Origin: an uncultured Acetatifactor sp. | GTDB lineage: Bacteria > Bacillota > Clostridia > Lachnospirales > Lachnospiraceae | Direction of reading: 5' to 3' | DNA: 53,447 nucleotides | Assembly (NCBI GenBank): GCA_910587755.1 | Contig: CAJUNZ010000006.1 | Span: forward strand, 1-53,447 | Part shown: piece by piece, positions 42,559 to 49,554 of the stretch | Layout: every line of letters starts with the position of its first letter | Numbering within the stretch: position 1 is the stretch's first letter | Position numbers and translations under genes: made by a program | Notes under the pieces: model-generated | What the model saw: only the letters and a program-made list of their open reading frames with translations | Databases searched by the model: none | What the model was told of the DNA's origin: nothing

Positions 42559-42661
42559 CGAGTTTTACCTTCCTTTTTATCATTCTGGAAACAGTTATCG
42601 TGTGAAGACAAACTTGATAAAAAATATGCGAATTAGACTTATGGTAACCTTCATCCAAACT

Positions 42662-43402
42662 CTACATAAAATACTTACACTTTTCAAAATAGAGTTGCTG
42701 CTCTTTTTCAAACAGGCCATTCATCAAATTCAACACTTTTTCTTCTCTATACTCCTTCAAAGCCTCCAGATACCCATTCCTATTTGATTCTTCAATCACA
42801 ACCGGCACAATATCATTCTTCAGACACTCTCTAAAAAGAAGCAACCTGCCAGTTCGACCATTACCATCCTGAAAAGGATGTATACTCTCGTATCTGGCAT
42901 GGAATTCAGCCAATACAGAAATCTTTTTATCCTGATTGTTATACCAGTCCATAAGCAAATACATTTCTTGGGCAACATTCTCCGGTCTGACAGTCTGATA
43001 CATGCCAATCATATTAGGACGCTGCTTATAATCACCAATGGCATATCCATTAGCGCGATCCTCAAACACCCCAGACTTCAGCTCATAATGAAATTGCTTA
43101 ATCAGATCCTGTGATAATGGTTCATCCAATGTATCCAACATCTTATTAAACATCAGAAAATGGCCATTCATCTCCTCAACATCTTTAGCTCTATAGTAAT
43201 CGTCTGACTTAGGCAGAGTCCCATTATCAAACAAAGAAGCTGTCTGTTCCTCAGTAAGCGTACTTCCCTCAATCTTGTTTGAGTTATAGGCAAGTAAGCG
43301 CTGCGTATACGCATACACACCAGTTCTATCGAACTTGTCTCTTTCTATTTTGAATCTATCCAGAAGAAAATCTAAAAACTCTTTATTTGTGGGATTATTC
43401 AT
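42662..43402 (-). CDS. Fic family protein with N-terminal inhibitory motif
   Basis: The 246-residue protein has the Fic core HPFQDGNGRTGR (His175), which transfers AMP or a related group to target proteins. Upstream (residues 41-46) the motif SNKIEG fits the [S/T]xxxE[G/N] inhibitory helix that blocks ATP binding, so it is self-controlled (class II). The start at ATG 43402 has a GAGGT site. It lies in the AT-rich island next to an APH-like gene. The target is unknown. Confidence 0.9.
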   Translation of the reverse strand: MNNPTNKEFLDFLLDRFKIERDKFDRTGVYAYTQRLLAYNSNKIEGSTLTEEQTASLFDNGTLPKSDDYYRAKDVEEMNGHFLMFNKMLDTLDEPLSQDLIKQFHYELKSGVFEDRANGYAIGDYKQRPNMIGMYQTVRPENVAQEMYLLMDWYNNQDKKISVLAEFHARYESIHPFQDGNGRTGRLLLFRECLKNDIVPVVIEESNRNGYLEALKEYREEKVLNLMNGLFEKEQQLYFEKCKYFM

Positions 43403-43574
43403 GTCTATACCTCGTGGATATCATTAATCATACATGCTCCTCAATCATTTTCTTAACTCTTTCAATTTCATCAAAACCGTACTGTTTCTTGTACTGACAT
43501 TATATGCTGCTATTATGCACAAGTCAATTAAATTATACCTGTTACTGTCTATTCTTCCTTCCAAGGAGTACCTA
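43403..43574 (-). other. Interval with a 3' gene remnant
   Basis: On the minus strand a frame reads CQYKKQYGFDEIERVKKMIE and ends in EHV before TGA at about 43431. A stop codon lies immediately upstream and there is no start codon. It looks like the last 23 codons of a gene whose front has been lost, which supports decay of this island. Confidence 0.35.
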
Positions 43575-43772
43575 TTACAAAGCTCCGGTTTGTATACCTG
43601 TTTTGTTACCGTGCTTGTCTTTCATGAGCTTGAAAAGCCTGTCATATTCAGCATTGACTTTCTGCATGTCTGCCACATTTCCGCCATTATCAGGGTGGTG
43701 CTTCTTGAGCAGATCCTTGTACTGTTTCCGTAATTCCTGTAAATTGTTTACATTGCTGAAATATTTCGCCAT
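43575..43772 (-). CDS. Small J-domain (DnaJ-like) protein, possibly truncated
   Basis: The 65-residue protein is a J domain with the key motif HHPDNGG and a helix YKDLLKKHH before it. Such proteins in mobile elements are, as I recall, longer, so the last residues KHGNKTGIQTGAL may reflect truncation by a frameshift or deletion. The ATG at 43772 has GGAGAG nine bases upstream. It should bind a DnaK-type chaperone if functional. Confidence 0.7.
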   Translation of the reverse strand: MAKYFSNVNNLQELRKQYKDLLKKHHPDNGGNVADMQKVNAEYDRLFKLMKDKHGNKTGIQTGAL

Positions 43773-43792
43773 ACCTGAATCTCTCCATAATC

Positions 43793-43837
43793 AAAAAGGC
43801 GCAGGCCCTCAACAACTTAATAGGCTCTGCACCCTTT
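43793..43837 (-). terminator. Terminator of the coiled-coil gene
   Basis: On the minus strand an imperfect stem (AAAGGGTGCAGAGCC with GGCCTGCGCCTTT) is followed by TTTTTGATT. It closes the gene at 43869-44090. The shape and some bases resemble the terminator at 45138-45188 on the other strand. Confidence 0.6.
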
Positions 43838-43868
43838 GCATGGCTACCATTATTCAGCAGTAATTTTA

Positions 43869-44090
43869 TTAGGCTGTTCTTTTCTCCAGTTCTTCAATTC
43901 TGCTTTCAAGCTGATCTATTTTCTTTATCAGAAGACCGATTGATTCACGTTCCAGTTTGCAGGCGTTTACTTCATGTTGCAATGAATCCAACTGGGCTTC
44001 AACTTTATCAAATCTCTTGTTTACACGTTCGTCTACATGCGCAATTTCCTCTAAGATGGCATTTAGCATCATTTTTATTTCATTATCCAT
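43869..44090 (-). CDS. Small coiled-coil protein
   Basis: The 73-residue protein is almost entirely helical, with heptads throughout (NKRFDKVEAQLDSLQ and IGLLIKKIDQLESRIEELE). The start at 44090 has a GGGAGG site; the longer upstream frame shows no protein character. Similar short proteins are common in clostridial mobile elements. I do not know the function; oligomerisation is likely. Confidence 0.65.
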   Translation of the reverse strand: MDNEIKMMLNAILEEIAHVDERVNKRFDKVEAQLDSLQHEVNACKLERESIGLLIKKIDQLESRIEELEKRTA

Positions 44091-44185
44091 ATAACTGTAC
44101 CTCCCTGTGAAAAGAGTATACCATGTTTGGGGTGCAAAGTCTATTAAATTGTCAAGGGGCTGTTGTGATTGGTTACGGGAATGTT

Positions 44186-44270
44186 GTACATAAAAATATG
44201 TACCTTGTAAACGGTGAAATACACAAAAATATGTACTGTCTTTTGCCAAAGTACATGATAACATATACAT
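44186..44270. promoter_or_regulatory. Upstream operator sites of the small HTH gene
   Basis: GTACATAAAAATATGTAC (44186-44203) is a near-perfect palindrome. TACACAAAAATATGTAC (44220-44236) is a second copy, and a weaker GTACATGATAACATATAC follows at about 44251-44268. They precede the promoter TTGAAA (44275-44280), 17 bases, TAAGAT (44298-44303) of the HTH gene. Confidence 0.75.
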
Positions 44271-44336
44271 TATCTTGAAAAAATACAGTTAATATGATAA
44301 GATTAAACAGAATAGAGTTCAGAAAGGAGATTGCCA

Positions 44337-44555
44337 ATGTTTTCAAATACTATAAAAGAAATTATAGAAGATTATAAAAGAAATGGAAAAGTCCTTACTC
44401 AAAATGATCTTGCCAAGGTGTTAGGAATGACAAAGCAAAGCTTCTCAAATAAAATGCAAAGAGATACTTTTACAGCAGAAGATATTGTGAAAATTGCGGA
44501 GTATTTAAATATGAAAGCTGTTTTGAAAGGGGATCACGAATACACAATAAAGTAA
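44337..44555 (+). CDS. Small HTH (XRE/Cro-like) repressor
   Basis: This 72-residue protein is a single helix-turn-helix domain. The HTH region is LTQNDLAKVLGMTKQSFSNK. The ATG at 44337 lies seven bases after AAAGGAGA. The operator family TACACAAAAATATGTAC occurs on both sides of the gene, so it most likely represses itself and a downstream promoter, as phage and element repressors do. It has no dimerisation extension and may bind as a pair of small monomers. Confidence 0.85.
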   Translation: MFSNTIKEIIEDYKRNGKVLTQNDLAKVLGMTKQSFSNKMQRDTFTAEDIVKIAEYLNMKAVLKGDHEYTIK

Positions 44556-44631
44556 AACACAATACTTTAATTTATACAAAGAAATTTAGAAAGCGGAATA
44601 CGTTTCTGCTTTCTTTTTTTATATTAAAAAA

Positions 44632-44720
44632 ACACATAAAAATATGTACAATATAACCCGAGAGAGGTACATGTTTTTGTGTATTATGCCAATAGATAAA
44701 GTACACATATTTGTGTATAA
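44632..44720. promoter_or_regulatory. Downstream operator cluster with embedded -10 box
   Basis: Three more copies follow the HTH gene: ACACATAAAAATATGTAC (about 44632-44649), GTACATGTTTTTGTGTA (44667-44683) and GTACACATATTTGTGTA (44701-44717). The last runs into TATAAT (44715-44720), so binding would block a promoter firing to the right. Its -35 box is poor. Confidence 0.75.
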
Positions 44721-44819
44721 TGGACTCATCAGTTAAGCAAGCACCACCTACTTACTGACACACTCCCTCACATCTCTTGGGGAGTAGCATTACAGGCACC
44801 TTGAAAATTGAATAAGGGC

Positions 44820-44848
44820 TTTACACTTTGGGCATTGATTGATATAAT
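44820..44848 (+). promoter_or_regulatory. Strong promoter for the 63-residue protein gene
   Basis: TTTACA at 44820-44825 and TATAAT at 44843-44848 have a 17-base spacer. The start codon lies about 60 bases after the predicted start point. Confidence 0.75.
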
Positions 44849-44913
44849 GAAAGTACCAAATACGAACTTGTAACTGTATACGTACACGGCGCTTATAGAA
44901 AGTAGGTGATTAA

Positions 44914-45105
44914 ATGCCAAATGGTCTTGAAATTGCAAAAGCTGCCATTGATGATTTTAAGAAAATACAGAGATATATGGCAATTGCAAAAAAAGAGAAT
45001 GCAGTGGAAACTTATGCAGAGCTAAAAGAAGAATATATTTCCTTAAAAGCAATTCTGAATGTGGCAGGCGTGAATCTGGCAGAGCTTGACAAAATTAAAG
45101 AGTAA
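44914..45105 (+). CDS. Small helical protein of unknown function
   Basis: The 63-residue protein is helical and charged (ending in LAELDKIKE). The ATG at 44914 has an AGGTGAT site and a consensus promoter, and a terminator follows, so it is a complete unit. I know of no function; proteins of this size and composition are frequent in clostridial integrative elements. Confidence 0.65.
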   Translation: MPNGLEIAKAAIDDFKKIQRYMAIAKKENAVETYAELKEEYISLKAILNVAGVNLAELDKIKE

Positions 45106-45137
45106 CAAATAACTACAACCAAATAGCAATCATTAAC

Positions 45138-45188
45138 AAAGGTGTGAAGTCCTTATTCAGTATTTAAGGGCCTTGCACCTTTTTAATT
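45138..45188 (+). terminator. Terminator of the 63-residue protein gene
   Basis: AAAGGTG (45138-45144) pairs with the CACCTTT that ends the stem, with an inner CCTTA/TAAGG pair, and the hairpin runs into TTTTTAATTT. Confidence 0.65.
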
Positions 45189-45252
45189 TGCAGATGTAAA
45201 AATAACACGTATACACTAAACAAAACAAAGTACATACAAGGATGTAAATATA

Positions 45253-45490
45253 ATGATAGTTGAATTATTGAAACCATATAAAGGATTTAAAATTGAAAAA
45301 TCGTATGAAAAAAGCAGATGGAACAATCAAGAAAGATACCATAATATATACAGCTTATGGAGATGATGAGGACAACGCTTTATTTGATGCGGCAACGACA
45401 TTATTAGAGTTGAAAAAGAAAAAATCCAAAAATCCTCTCATAACCCTTGATTTTCTGCTCTCACCGTATTATAATGGCATTCGTAAATAA
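45253..45490 (+). pseudogene. Small gene split by a one-base frameshift
   Basis: ATG 45253 opens MIVELLKPYKGFKIEKSYEK and soon runs off frame into a stop at 45364-45366. The neighbouring frame continues as KADGTIKKDTIIYTAYGDDE and on to 45490. Dropping one A from the six-A run at 45307-45312 joins them into one sensible protein of about 78 residues. A real mutation, a sequencing slip in the homopolymer or a slippage-expressed gene are all possible. No known function. The C-terminal end after LLELKKK looks altered too. Confidence 0.6.
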
Positions 45491-45497
45491 AAGAAAA

Positions 45498-45644
45498 TTC
45501 TTCGGGGCAGGGTGAGATTCCCTACTGGCGGTACAGTCCGCGACCCGCGACAGTTTTCTGCGGCTGATTTGCAGTGCAGGGTGACTGGAGCGGCTGACTC
45601 GGTGAAAGTCCGGGACCAACAGTATAGTCTGGATGAGAGAAGAA
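45498..45644 (+). ncRNA. FMN riboswitch (RFN element)
   Basis: The sequence has the conserved RFN landmarks: TTCGGGGCAGGGTGAGATTC near the 5' end, CTGGCGGTACAGTCCGCGAC, GGTGAAAGTCCGGGACCAAC and AGTATAGTCTGGATGAGAGA near the 3' end. The closing P1 stem is TTCTTC (45498-45503) with GAAGAA. It binds FMN and controls the riboflavin transporter gene 347 bases downstream. The extra loop contains a GTTTTCTGCGG variable stem. Confidence 0.95.
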
Positions 45645-45732
45645 AAAGCAGCCATGGGCTTATGCGGCGGGAGCGGTGTTTTGAAAGTTTTCGGCGTGGC
45701 GGAGCATGGTTGGCTGTGCATGTGGAAAGTGC

Positions 45733-45764
45733 ACCCCGGAGCCTTGCGGTTCCGGGGTATTTTT
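45733..45764 (+). terminator. Terminator in the FMN riboswitch expression platform
   Basis: ACCCCGGAGCC (45733-45743) pairs with GGTTCCGGGGT (45748-45758) around a 4-base loop and leads into TTTTT. It should form when FMN is bound and stop transcription before ribU. The remaining 227 bases up to the ribU start show only small hairpins. Confidence 0.85.
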
Positions 45765-45991
45765 ATGCGCAGGCCCGTGGGGTGGAAGTTTACCGTTAAA
45801 GTGGCGGGTAGGGGAAGAAAAATCTTCTCTACTCGATTGCCCGCAGATGGATCTGCCCAAGGCGTCTGCCAATGGGCATGGGCGGCGTTTCCGGCAGGCG
45901 GCACAGAGAAGAATTTTCCGACAAAATCTACAGGCCTGCAGGCGCCAGTGAGGGCATATGCCTCAGAGCCGGAAAACGGAGGAAAAGAAAA

Positions 45992-46744
45992 ATGAATGAA
46001 CTGTTCCAAAATGTAGCGGAAAATGCGCTTTATGTGCTGAGTTTCCTGCTGATTATCGCGGCGCTTTTTGTGTTTGCGCTTTTTCTGGAGAAGGCGGCCA
46101 GGAAAAAGAACAATATCGAAGGCCCGGTTTTTACCACCAGAAAAATTGCCATGATCGGCATGTTCTCCGCCATTGCCATGGTCCTGCACCTGTTTAACTT
46201 TCCGCTTCCCTTTGCACCGGGATTTTACAAGCTGGACTTCAGTGAACTGCCCATTCTGGTGGGAGCCTTTGCCTTTGGCCCTGCGGCGGGAGTTATGATG
46301 GAGTTTGTGAAGATTGTGCTGAAACTTTTCGTCAAGGGCACCAGCACTGCCTTTGTGGGAGACCTGGCAAACTTTGTCATAGGATGCAGCATGATCCTGC
46401 CTGCGTCGGCAATCTATGCCTTTCATAAAAGCAAAAAGATGGCCGTGACAGCCTGTGTTGTGGGCACGCTGATTCTGACAGTCTTTGGCACCGCTTTTAA
46501 CGCAGTATATCTTCTTCCTGCATTTTCCAAGCTCTACAGCCTGCCCCTGGAGAGTCTTCTGGAAATGGGGAGCAAGGTAAATCCTCTGGTGAAGGATGGC
46601 AGTATTATCAGCTTTGTGGCCGCCTGCGTGGCGCCTCTGAACCTGATTAAAGGCGCTACGGTATCTATTGTCACCTTGCTTGTCTACAAACCTTTAAGCC
46701 CCTTAATCAAAGCAGGGCATGACCTTGACAAAGGTGGGAAGTAG
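45992..46744 (+). CDS. ribU: Riboflavin ECF transporter S component RibU
   Basis: The 250-residue membrane protein has an extra N-terminal helix followed by a five- or six-helix core. The S-component signature is seen in MIGMFSAIAMVLHLFNFPLP and in LDFSELPILVGAFAFGPAAG. It takes up riboflavin together with the ECF module encoded elsewhere. The FMN riboswitch directly upstream secures the substrate. ATG 45992 has ACGGAGGAAAAG before it. It is longer than typical RibU (about 190-210). Confidence 0.92.
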   Translation: MNELFQNVAENALYVLSFLLIIAALFVFALFLEKAARKKNNIEGPVFTTRKIAMIGMFSAIAMVLHLFNFPLPFAPGFYKLDFSELPILVGAFAFGPAAGVMMEFVKIVLKLFVKGTSTAFVGDLANFVIGCSMILPASAIYAFHKSKKMAVTACVVGTLILTVFGTAFNAVYLLPAFSKLYSLPLESLLEMGSKVNPLVKDGSIISFVAACVAPLNLIKGATVSIVTLLVYKPLSPLIKAGHDLDKGGK

Positions 46745-46808
46745 TTTTCTTTTTTCTTGCTTTTTTCAGCCGGATAGAGTAAAATTGCATACAGCGACGA
46801 TAAATGCA

Positions 46809-46846
46809 GGGGACCGGCGGGGCGTATTGCCAGCCGTCCCCTTTCC
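46809..46846 (+). terminator. Weak hairpin between ribU and the YcxB-like gene
   Basis: GGGGACCGGC (46809-46818) pairs with GCCGTCCCC (46833-46841), with one bulge. It is followed by only three T, so it may attenuate but not end ribU transcription. Confidence 0.4.
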
Positions 46847-46865
46847 GGCAGATAGAGGAAAGATC

Positions 46866-47339
46866 ATGTTAAACATAACGGTGAAGATTGAGGCGGGAGA
46901 TTTATATGATTACATGCTGAGGCACTCCTTCAACAGCCCAGCTGGCATTGTGGGGAGCACTTTTGGCGCGGTATTGATCCTCTTTGCCCTGGCTACCAGA
47001 CAGTGGATGTTCCTTGTGCTGGGCCTGGTGATGCTGCTTTACCTGCCCTGGACGCTGTTTTTGAAAAGCAGGAGGCAGGTCCTGTCCAACCCGGCGTTTC
47101 AGGAACCTCTCCAGTATACCCTTGACGAGGAAGGGCTGACTGTCTCCCAGGGGGAGGAGCAGGCCCAGATGGCCTGGGAGGACATGCACAAGGCAGTTTC
47201 CACATCCAGAAGTATCATTCTGTACACTTCCCGGGTCAATGCCACCCTGTTTCCCAGGCGGCAGCTGGGGGATCAGAAGGAGGCTCTGGTGGAGATGATT
47301 TCCACGCACATGCCCCCTGGAAAAGTGAAAATCAAGTAA
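46866..47339 (+). CDS. YcxB-like membrane protein
   Basis: The 157-residue protein has two adjacent membrane helices (about 30-62) and a C-terminal soluble part with YTLDEEGLTVSQGEEQAQMA and WEDMHKAVSTSRSIILYTS, which is the YcxB pattern. The function of this family is unknown. The ATG at 46866 follows AGAGGAAAG. The tsaE gene begins 44 bases later. Confidence 0.75.
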   Translation: MLNITVKIEAGDLYDYMLRHSFNSPAGIVGSTFGAVLILFALATRQWMFLVLGLVMLLYLPWTLFLKSRRQVLSNPAFQEPLQYTLDEEGLTVSQGEEQAQMAWEDMHKAVSTSRSIILYTSRVNATLFPRRQLGDQKEALVEMISTHMPPGKVKIK

Positions 47340-47383
47340 AACAGGGTACAAGGGCAGGTACAAGGACAGGAGGGACCACAAGC

Positions 47384-47932
47384 ATGAAAGAGGACATATG
47401 CCTGCAACAGGGAGGGAGCATACAGAGGGCGGCGCTTCCTGTCCAGGGTACGGATATGGAGCACATCCGCCTGGCATTGAAGGCGGAGAGCAGGGTGGTT
47501 CTGGAGGCGTTTGGCCCGGAGGAGACCTTTGCCCTTGGAAAAATGCTGGGCGGGGCCGCCGCCCCGGGACAGGTTGTGACTCTCACAGGGGACCTGGGAG
47601 CGGGCAAGACCGTTTTTGCCCAGGGATTTGCCCACGGGCTGGGGATCCAGGGACCGGTGAACAGTCCCACGTTTACCATTCTGCAGGTGTACCGGGAGGG
47701 CCGTCTGCCCTTGTATCATTTTGATGTCTACCGTATCGGGGATGTGGAAGAGATGGAAGAGACAGGGTTTGAGGACTGCATCTACGGGGAGGGCGTCTGC
47801 CTGATTGAGTGGGCGGATCTGATCGGCGAGATCCTGCCCCGGGAGAGACTGCAGGTTATTCTGGAAGGAGATCCGGAGAAGGGTTTTGATTATAGACGGA
47901 TTACTCTGGAGACGGAAAATTCAAACTGCTGA
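47384..47932 (+). CDS. tsaE: tRNA threonylcarbamoyladenosine biosynthesis ATPase TsaE
   Basis: The 182-residue protein has the P-loop GDLGAGKT (about residues 69-76) and the family motifs NSPTFTILQVY and YHFDVYRI, followed by LIEWAD. TsaE drives the TsaB-TsaD complex that makes the t6A base next to the tRNA anticodon. It has about 40 residues more than usual at the N-terminus; the ATG 47384 has AGGAGG, and ATG 47456 is a shorter alternative. TsaB and RimI follow in the usual order. Confidence 0.93.
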   Translation: MKEDICLQQGGSIQRAALPVQGTDMEHIRLALKAESRVVLEAFGPEETFALGKMLGGAAAPGQVVTLTGDLGAGKTVFAQGFAHGLGIQGPVNSPTFTILQVYREGRLPLYHFDVYRIGDVEEMEETGFEDCIYGEGVCLIEWADLIGEILPRERLQVILEGDPEKGFDYRRITLETENSNC

Positions 47933-47944
47933 TTGGGGGTATAG

Positions 47945-48670
47945 ATGAAAATACTGGGTTTGGACAGCTCCGGCCTTGTGGCAGGTGTTGCCCTGGTGGA
48001 GGATGACGTGCTTGTGGCAGAATATGCCACCAATTACAAAAAGACCCATTCCCAGACGCTGCTTCCCATGTTGGACGAGCTGAGGCGAATGGTGGAACTG
48101 GATCTGGACAGCCTGGATGCCATTGCGGTGGCCTCCGGGCCGGGCTCGTTTACGGGTCTTCGCATCGGCTCCGCCACGGCCAAGGGTCTGGGCATGGCCC
48201 TTGGAAAACCGCTGGTGGAGGTGCCCACTCTGGAGGGACTTGCCTGGAATCTCTGCCTTTGGGAGGGAGCTGTCTGCCCCCTGATGGATGCCAGGAGAGG
48301 TCAGGTATATGGGGCGGCTTATGAGTTTCGGCCCGGAGAGGAACTTCTGCCCCGGGAATTGATTCCCCAGATGCCTGTGGAGATAGGAGAGTTGCTGGAG
48401 AGGGTGAATGACCTGGGTAAAAGTGTTGTTTTCCTGGGGGACGGAGCTGCGGTATACCGGGATGTGATTCGGGAGAAATGTAGGGTGCGGCACTGTTTTG
48501 CTCCTTCTGGCAGCAGCAGCCAGAGGGCGGCCAGCGTGGCGGGTCTGGGAGCGCTCTATTTTGCCCAGGGCAGAACGGTTTCTGCGGCTTCTCACCGGCC
48601 TGAATATCTGCGAAAAAGCCAGGCGGAGCAGCAGGCCCAGAGGGCGGCAGACTGCCGGGGAGAGTCTTAA
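47945..48670 (+). CDS. tsaB: tRNA threonylcarbamoyladenosine biosynthesis protein TsaB
   Basis: The 241-residue protein is an ASKHA-fold pseudo-enzyme. It starts MKILGLDSSGLVAGVALVED and shows SGPGSFTGLRIG and the PLMDARRGQVYGA segment. It pairs with TsaD, which is encoded 2.5 kb downstream, to make t6A. The start lies 13 bases after tsaE, and its stop overlaps the rimI start. Confidence 0.93.
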   Translation: MKILGLDSSGLVAGVALVEDDVLVAEYATNYKKTHSQTLLPMLDELRRMVELDLDSLDAIAVASGPGSFTGLRIGSATAKGLGMALGKPLVEVPTLEGLAWNLCLWEGAVCPLMDARRGQVYGAAYEFRPGEELLPRELIPQMPVEIGELLERVNDLGKSVVFLGDGAAVYRDVIREKCRVRHCFAPSGSSSQRAASVAGLGALYFAQGRTVSAASHRPEYLRKSQAEQQAQRAADCRGES

Positions 48671-49116
48671 TGGAGCTTGGGGAGATTGAGATCAGAAAAC
48701 TGCAGGAAAGGGATCTGGAGGAACTGGCCGCAATAGAGGCGGAGTCCTTCTCCATGCCCTGGTCCAGGGATGCCTTTGCACAACTGCTGGAACAGCCCTA
48801 CTGTTTCTATCTGACAGCCCTGCTGGAGGGTGAGATTGCCGGATGCTGCGGTTACACCAGTCTCTGCGGGGAGGCCTGCATTGACAATGTGGTGGTGGCG
48901 GAGAGATACCGGAACCGGGGTGTGGCCCAGGCCATGCTGGGGGAGCTGATCGCCAGAGGGGAGTCGGATCAGGTGGAGGCCTTCACCCTGGAGGTCCGCG
49001 TGAGCAATGCCCCCGCCATACATATCTACGAAAAACTGGGTTTTGTCTGTGAGGGGATTAGGCCCGGATTTTACGAAAAACCCCGGGAGGACGCCATGAT
49101 CATGTGGAGACGCTGA
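48670..49116 (+). CDS. rimI: Ribosomal protein S18-alanine N-acetyltransferase RimI
   Basis: The 148-residue GNAT acetyltransferase has the acetyl-CoA loop RNRGVAQAML, the EVRVSNAPAIHIYEKLGF motif and a C-terminal GFYEKPREDAMIM. RimI acetylates the N-terminal Ala of S18. It commonly follows tsaB. The start overlaps the tsaB stop (TAATG). Confidence 0.92.
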   Translation: MELGEIEIRKLQERDLEELAAIEAESFSMPWSRDAFAQLLEQPYCFYLTALLEGEIAGCCGYTSLCGEACIDNVVVAERYRNRGVAQAMLGELIARGESDQVEAFTLEVRVSNAPAIHIYEKLGFVCEGIRPGFYEKPREDAMIMWRR

Positions 49117-49192
49117 GTCTGGTTCCGGGGAGTGCAGGGGGATAAAATCACCTTTAAATCCAACAATTTCCACGCGCATTTGCGTATATTTT

Positions 49193-49201
49193 TGATATAA
49201 T
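49193..49201 (+). promoter_or_regulatory. Extended -10 promoter
   Basis: TGATATAAT at 49193-49201 is an extended -10 element with no good -35 box. It lies about 65 bases before the start of the next gene. Confidence 0.5.
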
Positions 49202-49267
49202 GGTTTCAGTTCGGAGAAACCGGACGGTGACGGTTATGGCGGCATATGCACGAAGGGAGAGGAAAAC

Positions 49268-49516
49268 ATGCGTAGATACGGGGACGGACAGGAAAGGGAA
49301 CTGATTTCGGTAGTCTGCAACAAATGCGGCAGGGAGCTGAAGGTGGAGAAGGGATACCTGAGAGAGTTCTGTTTTGCCGGTGATGCCCTTTTCGGATACT
49401 TCAGCCGCAAGGACGGCACCGCCCACCATTTTGACCTCTGTGAGGACTGTTATGACGAGATGACGGCACAGTTTGCACTGCCCGTGGAGGAGACGGAGAA
49501 ACTGGAGCTTTTATAA
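49268..49516 (+). CDS. Small zinc-ribbon-like protein
   Basis: The 82-residue protein has CNKCGRE near residue 18 and CEDCYDE near residue 60, two Cys pairs about 40 residues apart that could hold one zinc. The part between them (FSRKDGTAHHFDL) resembles short clostridial hypothetical proteins. The start has a GGAGAGGA site. No function known. Confidence 0.7.
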   Translation: MRRYGDGQERELISVVCNKCGRELKVEKGYLREFCFAGDALFGYFSRKDGTAHHFDLCEDCYDEMTAQFALPVEETEKLELL

Positions 49517-49554
49517 AAACGGATCAAATGATCAAAAGGGAAGGAATATAGAAA

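Larger units (their letters stand above)
44556..44913 (+). other. 358-base leader region without a gene
   Basis: It holds the operator cluster, a CTCCC/GGGAG hairpin near 44764-44784 and the stretch GCACCTTGAAAATTGAATAA (from 44796) that I associate with clostridial rRNA or element leaders. A strong promoter (TTTACA 44820-44825, 17 bases, TATAAT 44843-44848) would transcribe the small gene at 44914. A short RNA could be made from the interval; none is shown. Confidence 0.5.

Noticed and set aside
45512..45951. Several short plus-strand frames over the FMN riboswitch region
   Set aside because: They lie on the aptamer and its terminator, lack ribosome-binding sites and are explained by RNA structure.
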